NCBI GenBank assembly: GCA_918797485.1
Contig: CAKKNE010000003.1
Span: 3,038,001-3,102,000, forward strand
Direction: 5' to 3'
DNA length: 64,000 nucleotides
DNA from: Pelagomonas calceolata
Taxonomy: Eukaryota > Sar > Pelagophyceae > Pelagomonadales > Pelagomonadaceae
Of the stretch, positions 56,408 to 64,000 are shown piece after piece. Each line of letters begins with the position of its first letter. Position 1 is the stretch's first letter. The translations under genes and the position numbers were made by a program. Below the pieces are notes generated by a model that was not told where the DNA came from, made no database searches, and saw only the letters and a list, made by a program, of their open reading frames with translations.

Positions 56408-57731
56408 ATTTACCGCCGTCGTCGTCGGCCTCCTCGGCGAGGTAGAGCCGCCGCGTCTCCTCGAGCGACTTCTCCAGCGCGACCGCCGTGACGTCGTCGG
56501 CGCCGCCGTCGCGCGCCGCCTCGAGGCACTCCCACAAGATGTCCTCGGCCTCGGCGATGACCGAGTCCGAGCAGGCGTGGCCCCGCTCGACGAGCGCGTG
56601 CGCGAGCTTCGCGCCGCAGCTCAGGGTCGTCGCGTGCGCGTCGCCGAGGGCCCGGCGCAGGCGCGGCCAGAGCTGCTTCAGGACGGCGCGCTGCTCGTCG
56701 GTCTCGCCCGCGTCGCCGAGGGCGTTCGCGAGGCCCCGCGCGGCCTCGAGCGACATGCGGGAGAGGGGCCCCTCCCGCTTCTGGACCGCGGCGACGACGC
56801 GCCGCCGCAGCCTCAGCGCCTCGGCGTAGTTGCCCAGCTGCGTGTGGCACCGCGCCAGGTTCGCCTCGATCTGGGGCGTGTGGTTCGGGAAGTGGACGCG
56901 CCCGACCGCGAGCTCGTCCTCGCGCACGGGCAGGCACTCGCGGTGCAGCCCCATCGCGCCGAGCGCGTCGCCCAGGTTGTTCATGGCGAAGACGCGGTGC
57001 AGGTCCGTCGGGTGGAGGCCGTTGTAGACGCGCCACGCCTCGCGCGCGACCGCGAGGCGGCCGACGCCGCGGAAGTCGTCGCCGCACGCGCGGCACGCAA
57101 ACCAGGGCTGGAACCGCTCGCTCCGCGCGCCGTCGCGCGCCGCGACCGTCGCCGCGTAGGCCGCGAGGCACTCGAGGTGGAAGAAGCCCGCGCCGGCCTC
57201 GCAGCCGTCGCACGCCCGGAGCAGCTGGCCGCCCTTGCCGCAGAAGCCGCACGCCGCCGTCGCGGCCTCGGCCACGTACGTCGCCACGGCCCGCTCGCGC
57301 GCCGCGTTCGCCTGGGCGTTGGCGACGTACTGGTCGAGCCCGATCCGTCTCACGTCGTCGCAGCGGTCGCGGTGGCCGCCCGACTTCCAGTGCCGCCGCT
57401 GGCACCGCGCGCCGCAGTAGGCCAGCCGGCAGTTGCCGCAGTGCGCCTTCGCCTCCGGCGCGCCGCACGCCGCGCAGATCGTCCGCGGCCGCGGCGCGCG
57501 CGCGAGGATGAGGTCCGTGACGTCGACGCGGCGCGCGGCGACCGAGGGCCGCGGTGCGGCTCGTGCGGCTTGTGCTGCTTGCGCTTGTGCCGTGACGTCC
57601 GCCGTAACGCAACGGGGCGACGACTGGCGCGCGTCGCTTTTGGCACCGGTGGTGTCATGAGTTTTGGCGGGACCAGCTGGGGAGCTGGGTTTTGCGGTCT
57701 TGCTCGGTTTTTTTTTCGTTTCTGCACACAT
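56400..57731 (-). CDS. MYND zinc finger and TPR protein
   Basis: 443 residues. Basic N-terminus, then a MYND finger (about 85-122): CAACGAPEAKAHCGNCRLAY then CGARCQRRHWKSGGHRDRC. A second Cys/His cluster resembles a RING variant or PHD finger (CGFCGKGGQLLRACDGCEAG, FFHLECL, CRACGDDF). Kinesin-light-chain-like TPRs run from about 245 to 400 (NNLGDALGAMGLHRECLPVR, ANLARCHTQLGNYAEALRLR). The same zinc-finger-plus-TPR plan is used by the gene at 63018-64000, suggesting an expanded family of which 21361-21540 is a scrap. Probably protein-binding; no SET domain. Confidence 0.88.
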   Translation of the reverse strand: MCAETKKKPSKTAKPSSPAGPAKTHDTTGAKSDARQSSPRCVTADVTAQAQAAQAARAAPRPSVAARRVDVTDLILARAPRPRTICAACGAPEAKAHCGNCRLAYCGARCQRRHWKSGGHRDRCDDVRRIGLDQYVANAQANAARERAVATYVAEAATAACGFCGKGGQLLRACDGCEAGAGFFHLECLAAYAATVAARDGARSERFQPWFACRACGDDFRGVGRLAVAREAWRVYNGLHPTDLHRVFAMNNLGDALGAMGLHRECLPVREDELAVGRVHFPNHTPQIEANLARCHTQLGNYAEALRLRRRVVAAVQKREGPLSRMSLEAARGLANALGDAGETDEQRAVLKQLWPRLRRALGDAHATTLSCGAKLAHALVERGHACSDSVIAEAEDILWECLEAARDGGADDVTAVALEKSLEETRRLYLAEEADDDGGKFT

Positions 57732-57843
57732 GCTGCTCGAAATCTCTATGGAAAGAGCAGAGACGCGGCTCGAAAGGCTGTGGATGCACTACTTGGCGTT
57801 GACTAAAAAGAGAGCGAGCTTTGAGGTACTATACTTATATGTA

Positions 57844-57876
57844 GGGTACCGTAGGTAAGGTACCGTAGGTACCTTG
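57844..57876 (+). repeat. GGTACC/GTAGGTACC palindromic repeat, left copy
   Basis: Two overlapping units of GGTACCGTAGGTA ending GGTACC. Related sequence in inverted orientation is at 59256-59280, with single units at 60278-60294 and 62888-62900. Located just upstream of the broken gene at 57954. Confidence 0.7.
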
Positions 57877-57953
57877 GGAATAGCACGATGTCATGGGGCA
57901 GCCTCTTTTTGGTGTGTGGTTTGACATAAGTAGCGGAGCCATGCGATAGCGAA

Positions 57954-58996
57954 ATGGCCAGGCCGCATGTGCTGTGGGTCCTCGTCGCCGCGACGGCTCG
58001 CGCCAAGAGGAGCAACCCACCACAAAAGCCGCTCGTCGCGCGCACGTACACGACCGCGACGGTCGACGCGCTGGGAGCCGAGGCGGCGGCGGACGTCCGC
58101 GTGGCGTTCGACGGCGGCTGCCGGACGCTCGCCGGCGACGAGTGCGCCGGTCCGACGCCGCGCACCAACGGCACGGAGCCCGTCACGTTGGTGCTGATCA
58201 AGGCCACGCGGGACTGCGGCGCGAACGGGCTCTGGCATCTCCTGAACCGCTGCGTGACGGCGGCGGCGCGCGCGGCCGCGCAACGCCGGGCGGCGCTCGC
58301 GTTCGTGGCACACGACGGCGAGCCGCCAGAGGACCCGTGCCGCCTCGCGCCGCTCGCCGAGCGCTGGCGGCCGTTCCTCGAGGCCCTCTTCGCGGACGGC
58401 GTCTACGCGTCTCTCGCGTGTTACCGGCGCGCCCGCCCGAGCGCGCGGACCTACCGCGAGGTCGCCGTCGTCGCCGCCACGCCCGCGTCGCAGACCGTGC
58501 CCGAGAATTTCCGCGACGTCGGCTTCGCGGCGTTCGGCGTCCCGCCCCCGACCGACGCCGTCGGGGCCCCGAGGACCGTCCTGCATCTACGACGGGAGGA
58601 CCGCGAGGGGACGCTGCGGGCGCACCGGACGCTGCGCAACGCCTCGGTCCTCGAGGCCGCGTTCCGGCGCGCCGGCTTTAGGGTCGACCACTGCTGCGAC
58701 TTCCGCGCGCCGGACGAGCGCGCGCCGCCTCCCGTCGAGCGACCCCAACGCCCGTGGCGCGTACGGCAACTACGCCGACAAGATCGACCCGGCCGAGACC
58801 GCCGAGTACATCCCGAAGCTCCAGAAGCACCTCAAGACGATGCCCGGCGGCGAGGCCATGGCCAAGAAGGGTCGCCGGCTGGGGCGTCTTCCGGGACGCC
58901 GGGCGGAACACGATCTACGTGGACCGCGTCGCGAAAAAGTGCTACCGGTCGAAGCCCCAGGTCGAGGCGGCGCTCACGGCCGAGGCGTCGGCCTGA
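57954..58996 (+). pseudogene. Broken secretory glycosyltransferase-like gene
   Basis: Starts well: signal peptide MARPHVLWVLVAATARA, then a lumenal protein (VTLVLIKATRDCGANGLWHL, GAPRTVLHLRRED, TLRNASVLEAAFRRAGFRVD) that recalls the N-terminal half of GT61-like transferases, a weak assignment. At about 58735 the sensible reading moves by one base to YADKIDPAETAEYIPKLQKH, and at about 58872 by one more to GWGVFRDAGRNTIYVDRVAK, ending at 58996. Two shifts in 140 bp, and a C-terminal part that does not look like the expected catalytic half, suggest a decayed or chimeric gene. Two tiny introns or sequencing errors are alternatives. Confidence 0.55.
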
Positions 58997-59255
58997 GGTG
59001 GCGCTGGCTTATGATCGCGCGCTGATCCTGCCCACTCCCTCCCCACGGATAACATTCTCGTCGAGCTACGCTCGAGGGGGTACGCGCCGCCCGACTGTCC
59101 ATGATTTACAGGAATTACGTAAGGCTGCTTTTACTACACATAGCGCGGCACTACATATAGCAACGGAGGGGTCTTTCTTCATGAGCTGCACGAGGTCTGC
59201 CTAGAGCGAGAGCGACGCGACCCACTCGCGCATCGCCGCGAGAGACGCACGCACT

Positions 59256-59280
59256 GTAGGTACCTACGGTACCTAAGGTA
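59256..59280 (+). repeat. GGTACC palindromic repeat, right copy
   Basis: GTAGGTACCTACGGTACC followed by TAAGGTAC, the inverse of the 57844-57876 repeat. Together they bracket the broken gene. Confidence 0.65.
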
Positions 59281-59577
59281 CTGGCAACAGTAACCGTAGT
59301 TAGCCCCACTGGCACTTCAACTTATACTAGCTATATCCCCTTTTTATGCCAGCAGGGAGAAGCGTCCGGCGGCAGATGCCTCGGTACAAGCATGGCGTCC
59401 AACGGACTAAATCTAGCAGAGTTACGAGGCTTGGTGTACTCAGGCTGATCATGATCATGATAGTCCGAGTCTTGTGCCCGGAGCCGGTATTTCCCTATAT
59501 CCAAGTGGATCACACCCAGTACTAAGTAGCAGCCACAAAAACACCAGGGTGAACCTAAAGTAAGTTCACTTTACGCA

Positions 59578-59631
59578 GTCACGGTCACCGTCACCGTGAT
59601 GGTGACTGGCACTGTGACGGTCACGGTCACC
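59578..59631 (+). repeat. GTCACGGTCACC palindromic repeat cluster
   Basis: Alternating GTCACGGTCACCGTCACC and its complement GGTGACTGGCACTGTGACGG within 54 bp. It can fold into several hairpins. Confidence 0.85.
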
Positions 59632-61221
59632 TTTGTTAACTCAATCAGGGCCTCACTGTTGTGTCCCTCATGATGTTTTTGGATTCGAGAATGACGAGAC
59701 TTTAGTTGGCCTCCCCCGCGGACACACGAATGTGGCCCATGCACATGGGATGGTTTCTAGTGGAATTACGCAACGTGCAGCAATCATTGCTCATGTTGCT
59801 AGTTCCAGTGCCTCTCTTCAATACTTAGCTCAGTTTTGTTCTTCTGTAGGTCCCCGTGCCAATGCTCGAAGATGTGCTACGTGAGGCACCCTTCGCAACA
59901 CCTCGTTTTCCTTGGCTGAAAGATAGAGGTTGGCTCACGAACCAACTTGCTTTGGAGCAGAAAATTCTTGAGAGTGCGGAGCGCGTCTTCCGTGCTCAGC
60001 AGGAGAAAGTTCAGGAACTAGCCAGCCGCCTTGCTGCTCAGAAATGAGAGGCCTGCTGGACTCGAGGACCAAATGCATAATAATAACCATAATTAATAAT
60101 AAGTCACGCAGCCCCCGCGGCGGCCTGTGGCTAGGCGGCCTGGCTCTAAGCAAAGCAATAATTAGGTCTTCCTATTCTTAGGAACTTGATTTTAGATCTA
60201 TGGATAATGGTACACCAGGGCCTGACCACTCGAATTGCCTGGTTGTCTCCATTGCTTGTGGCGGGTCACACGCATAGTACCACGGTACCTAGGTAGACGC
60301 TCCTTACCTCGCAATGGGCGCCGCCGCAATTGGCAGTCCTTGCCGGTAACTGGCAGCCATGAAACTCGCTGAGGTATATTGTCAAGCAGCCCCGCGAGCC
60401 TTGATCTAGTCAAATTTATGTGGGGGCGCCGCGACGGCGTCGTGCATTTCGGCAGCGCAAAGGTGAATTTTTTTGGCGCGCAAACGAGTATTAGATACAT
60501 TGCCCGACGCGCCGCGAGGCATTGGTCCAGCCCGAGGCTTAGCACAAAAATTTCTCCTGGGGCATTGGCAGTGTGCGCGGTCTTGGGCGCTTCTCGCGTT
60601 TCGCTCACAATACCGCCACTCGACGTCAAAGAAATAAAGAGAAGTGAGAACGCACGGACGTGTTGCGTCGAGAACGATGGTATTTTTGGTGATGTACCTA
60701 TCTCATTCGTCATACTCCTTCACAATCTGTTCGATTGTGGGTTTTCATGACATATCGGATCGAGATGTTAGCGCGACGAGTTTTATCTATGGAACACGAC
60801 ACAATCGACGATCAATGTTGAACAATGCGTGAGCATGGTTACAGACTAATCGCGAATTGTGGGGTATCCACACCGATTTGTGCCTTTGGAGGTCCTATCG
60901 ACATCAACATGTAGGAGTGGGTCCATTTTGTTTGAGGGATGCGTTTCAGGGTCCCAAGACGAATTGATACTACTTGGCAGATCGTCGGTACGATTGCATC
61001 GTGTTGGAAGTACATATCGATTATGGGTAGAAATGGCCCATCGTCCTTGAACATGATGCCCCTGGCCAAAATATAAATGATGGAGCGCCCCGGGGTCCCA
61101 GAGTGACGCTCCATGCCTGACCTAGACGTCGGTAGATTACTATTTTCGGAAGTAGTAGTTGTGATGAGCTCATGTTGTCGATGGGGTTTTAGTCACATTG
61201 TGGGGCTGCAACTACTGGTTC

Positions 61222-61500
61222 CATGATTTAGTTGGGTTTAATAGGTCTGCGATCCCAAGTTCTCTGCTTGTCACAGCACGAATTGAGGTCGGCGCCGACT
61301 CTTACAGGTCCTCGAAGTCGAGACTACTCAGGGGTGTGTTCGACATGGTGTTACATGACATGGGACACCTAGCATGATTTAGCTGGGATCAGTAGGTGAT
61401 TCGCGCAAAGTCTACTGCTTGACACTTGATGGTTAGAGGTCACGGCCTCAAATTACAGGTCCTCGAAGTCGAGACTTTCGAGGGTGCTTTAGACCTAGTT
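61222..61500 (+). repeat. Diverged tandem repeat, unit about 151 bp
   Basis: Unit 1 starts at 61222 (CATGATTTAGTTGGG) and unit 2 at 61373 (CATGATTTAGCTGGG). Both contain TTACAGGTCCTCGAAGTCGA followed by GACT. The two copies are clearly related but diverged. Confidence 0.8.
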
Positions 61501-62293
61501 CCTGAGGTTTCTATCTTAGGGGATGCCTTGTCCCAGTTGCGCGGTGGCACTTCCAGGTACTTTGAGTTGTTTTTCCCAGGATAACGACGCGTTCTCGTGG
61601 TGCTGGAAATGCTCCTTGATGAGCTGTCTCGAGAAAGGTCGTACTGTTGTGCGTTGGGTCTTATGTAGATAAGAAATCATCGAGGTATTGTGGAGAGTGG
61701 CTGGGCACCTTCTGCCAGTTGAAATAAGGGTGTGGTGGTTTGTGGTCATTAAATGATGATCCGCAGCTCGAAAACTTGTGCTCCTAGGCGACTGATGGGG
61801 TGTTAGTCGTAGCAAAAATGGGATGCGACGTCCACCTGATGAAGGGCAAGCACGTGCCGTTTGCCACCGATAAAATTGGGACGCGTAGTGGCACTTTATG
61901 TGCGTTTTTGTGGGGTTCGGAACGTCTAGAGTGGTTTGTGTTGTGACTTGAATAGGGCATTGGTCCGGGAGGGGCGCGCTCGCGACTCCTCGGGGCGGGG
62001 GCGGTGTTTGTCGACTGGGCGTCGATGGTTTACAGCTCGTTCGGGGTGCCTAGAGTACGTTGTGGGCTTTCCCCGGTATTGATTGTATGCGTTCGCGAAG
62101 CCTGGGGCCGTCCCGAGGGCTAGGCAGGACGACCTCGCGGTCGGTAGAACCGCAACTTCGGGTAAAATGAATTACAACCTATAAACAAATGCGCCGTGAT
62201 CACCAAAACGTAAAGGACACGCGAGGTGGGGGTTGGGGGTCGAAGTGGGTGGGGGGGGCGGGGGTCACGACCCGGCATCAGGAGCCAGAGGAT

Positions 62294-62584
62294 TCAGGGA
62301 GGGTGGAGGGAGGAGCGTCTCGATCCCCGGGCCCGTACCGCCGCCACCGCGTCACGTTGCTCTGCGCCGGCCTGCAGCAGGAGCTCGACGATCGCTGAAG
62401 CGTTTGCCGAGTGTTCTATTGCTTGCGAAATAAGATGTTTTAAAGAAGGAAGAATGAATGGGTGGCCTTCCAGCGCTTCATCGACGAACTCGTTGCCGCC
62501 GTTTTTGAGCCATGCGCTCACCGCGACGAGGTCGCCGTCGCATACCGCGTCGACGACCGACTCGGGAATATTTTGAGCCATCAC
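62294..62584 (-). CDS. Short ankyrin-type protein or gene fragment
   Basis: 96 residues. VVDAVCDGDLVAVSAWLKNGG and IVELLLQAGAEQRDAV are the two ends of the N-terminal ankyrin repeats that open many ankyrin proteins, but the repeats in between lack the TPLH core and the protein stops just after. Probably the 5' remnant of a larger ankyrin gene truncated at the border of the low-GC region. Confidence 0.5.
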   Translation of the reverse strand: MMAQNIPESVVDAVCDGDLVAVSAWLKNGGNEFVDEALEGHPFILPSLKHLISQAIEHSANASAIVELLLQAGAEQRDAVAAVRARGSRRSSLHPP

Positions 62585-63017
62585 GTCCGCACTGCGGCAA
62601 AATGCAGAGCTGCGCTCGGTGTCCGCCTCCGAATTCGAGAGACCCGTTTACCTGGTCTTTGTCCGAGGGGGCTGCCGCGGCCGCCGGATCTCGCGGAACC
62701 GCGAGGCTCGCGGGCTTTACTTGATTTCCTCCTTCAGGTTCGGGCGCGCTGCCGGGCGCGGCGCTGCGGGCGCACGTGCGCTGCGGGCGCGTGTGCTGCA
62801 CGGTGTCTTGGTAGCGTGGAGCTGCGCGTGGGCAGTGCGGCGGGCAGCGTCTATCACTCTTGCGAGGCGAGTTGGCTTCGGACAAAAGTACCGTAGGTAC
62901 TGCTATCTACCTTATTCACTATAGGTCTATTCTGTCCGGTAAAATAAGGGGCCCGGTAATATAATGGCCGCGGAGAACGACCGGTGGGTACTACGGAAGA
63001 GTGAAGGTGCCAACAAA
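62585..63017 (+). other. Intergenic region
   Basis: 433 bp between two minus-strand genes. Contains one GTACCGTAGGTAC unit at 62888-62900. Nothing else is recognised. Confidence 0.5.
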
Positions 63018-64000
63018 TTACTTAGAGGAAGAGGCCTCGGCATCGCACGCGGCGGCCGGCACCTTGCCCGAAGAGCCGTCCGGGCCCGAGTCCACGGCTG
63101 CCGCCGGCGCGGCCGGCGTCGCGTCGTCGTCGGCGGCGCTCGGGTCCCGTGCGCTACTCGACGGCGGCGGCGCCTCACGGGCGCGGAGCGCGGCTCGCGC
63201 GAGTCCCAGATGGCGCTCAAGCGCCTTCGTGAGCGGGTGCGCGCCTCCGAGCACGCGCCGCGCGATCCGTTTCGTCTCCTCGAGCGTCGTTACGGCCACG
63301 CAGAGATCATCAAGCGTGGCGCCGTCGGCCCTGTAGAGAGTCAGCGCGTAAGTCCACCTCATCGTGAGCGTGAGATGATGACTCTCTCCGAGAAGGCGTC
63401 GCGCCACGGGAATCATTTTGCGGAACAGTGCCTTGGCTTCTTCAAAGCGCCGCAGATTATGGAGGGACGAAGCGTAGTTGTTGGCTTCTCTGATTGTGTC
63501 GAAGTGTTCCTCGCCGTGTAAATTCACGCATTCAGAGTATACTTCTCGTCGCAAGGTTAGGGCATCTTCACGCCTTTCGAGCAATTGATACGTGTTCGCA
63601 ACATTGCCCTTCACGAGGAGAATGTCGTTTTGTGGTGCGCCAATGCGCCGCAACAGAGACAACTCGGCCTCTCGCACGGACAGCGCGTCCTTGTGGTGCT
63701 TTGCATCGGATAAACCGTTCCCGAGCACGCTCATCGCAAATCTCCGAGCCATGTCCTCCTCCGGCCGCCCCGCGTACGTCTTCCAGCACGCCCACCCGAG
63801 TGCGCACCCCACGAGCCCGTGGTACTCTTGTTCGCATAGGCTGCACGTGCGCCACCGCTGCCACCTCTCATTCACTTTGTCCGTCAAATTATTTTCCTCG
63901 GCCTCGGCGATCAAAATCTTCGCCTGTTCCGCCAGACACGACACGTGCACGAATCCCGCCGTCCCGCGGCACGCGCACATACGCACGAGGCCCTCCTTCG
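63018..64000 (-). CDS. RINGv-like zinc finger and TPR protein (partial, 5' part beyond right edge)
   Basis: About 327 residues in the window; the reading is open to the right edge. N-terminal Cys/His pattern CACRGTAGFVHVSCL then WRTCSLCEQEYHG is a RING-variant (RING-CH-like) finger. Five to six kinesin-light-chain-type TPRs follow (MSVLGNGLSDAKHHKDALSV, VANTYQLLERREDALTLRRE, NNYASSLHNLRRFEEAKALF, WTYALTLYRADGATLDDLCV). The C-terminal tail is Ser/Ala/Asp-rich. Same family as the MYND-TPR gene at 56400-57731, and the source type of the fragment at 21361-21540. Confidence 0.85.
   Translation of the reverse strand, partial: KEGLVRMCACRGTAGFVHVSCLAEQAKILIAEAEENNLTDKVNERWQRWRTCSLCEQEYHGLVGCALGWACWKTYAGRPEEDMARRFAMSVLGNGLSDAKHHKDALSVREAELSLLRRIGAPQNDILLVKGNVANTYQLLERREDALTLRREVYSECVNLHGEEHFDTIREANNYASSLHNLRRFEEAKALFRKMIPVARRLLGESHHLTLTMRWTYALTLYRADGATLDDLCVAVTTLEETKRIARRVLGGAHPLTKALERHLGLARAALRAREAPPPSSSARDPSAADDDATPAAPAAAVDSGPDGSSGKVPAAACDAEASSSK

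Larger units (their letters stand above)
58997..62293 (+). other. Lower-GC, repeat-rich region without convincing genes
   Basis: About 3.3 kb whose base composition drops visibly below the very GC-rich rest, from roughly 59.2 kb on. Open readings are short (up to 123 codons) and match nothing I recognise. 59633-60047 has two overlapping short readings, the second ending in a helix (KILESAERVFRAQQEKVQEL). Contains palindromic GTCACC repeats, the GGTACC units and a diverged 151-bp tandem repeat. Could be a decayed transposon, foreign insert or subtelomere-like DNA. Confidence 0.6.

Noticed and set aside
59578-59631. GTCACC cluster as a CRISPR array or telomere
   Set aside because: No spacer-repeat regularity and no telomere-like G-rich strand run; it is a short palindromic cluster.
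59633-60047. Two overlapping short readings as a real gene
   Set aside because: They are in different frames, with no recognisable domain and no promoter motif; kept only as a note in the low-GC region.
60839-61114. 91-codon minus-strand reading as a transposon protein
   Set aside because: No integrase, reverse transcriptase or transposase motif can be seen.

Overview
The window looks like nuclear DNA of a GC-rich unicellular eukaryote, most likely an ochrophyte (stramenopile) alga close to the pelagophytes. The reasons are: spliceosomal GT-AG introns; short introns that are themselves transposon-like introner elements with terminal inverted repeats and 8-bp target duplications, as described for Aureococcus; proteins with signal-plus-transit N-termini ending in motifs like ALVAPP or TAFQQP that suit a secondary plastid; and eukaryote-only genes (Nup96, RPF1, RAD16, ataxin-3-like Josephin, calcium-dependent kinase, mitochondrial PheRS). 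The species cannot be named from the sequence.

Layout. 1-11.5 kb: ribonucleotide reductase large subunit (runs off the left edge), ankyrin protein, methyltransferase, Josephin protease, DUF1279 protein, RsuA-type pseudouridine synthase, a pair of convergent tRNA genes, and an ADCK2-type UbiB kinase. 11.7-18 kb: a giant coiled-coil protein and RPF1. 18-25 kb: GDSL esterase, an RsmF-like RNA methyltransferase split by two introners, a wrecked Na+/H+ antiporter carrying a fragment of a TPR gene, and an HTTM-type membrane protein. 25-36.7 kb: structural or unknown proteins, an FAD monooxygenase, PheRS, another methyltransferase and Nup96. 36.9-52.2 kb: two very large SNF2 ATPases enclosing a sulfotransferase, a GT8 glycosyltransferase and a CDPK. 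52.5-57.7 kb: two plastid-type proteins, an EF-hand/armadillo-like protein and a MYND-TPR protein. 57.9-62.3 kb: a broken gene followed by about 3 kb of lower-GC, repeat-rich DNA with no convincing gene. 62.3-64 kb: an ankyrin fragment and a RINGv-TPR gene running off the right edge.

Genes are tightly packed and mostly alternate in strand. Convergent pairs are separated by 5-70 bp or overlap, while divergent pairs share 150-400 bp promoters. Nine good copies of a bipartite motif (GCTAGTGTCTTAC, 3-5 bp, CGCTAGC) lie only in these promoter gaps, 70-205 bp from start codons.

The most exciting item is the tRNA pair at 8.85-9.24 kb. tRNA-Val(CAC) carries one and tRNA-Ala(AGC) carries two short insertions at non-canonical positions (28/29, 22/23 and 62/63). 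Each insertion folds with its flanks into a bulge-helix-bulge: a 4-bp central helix with two 3-nt bulges. Cutting after the second bulge nucleotide restores the cloverleaf exactly. These look like genuine disrupted tRNA genes of the kind known from archaea and the red alga Cyanidioschyzon. I know of no report from this algal group.
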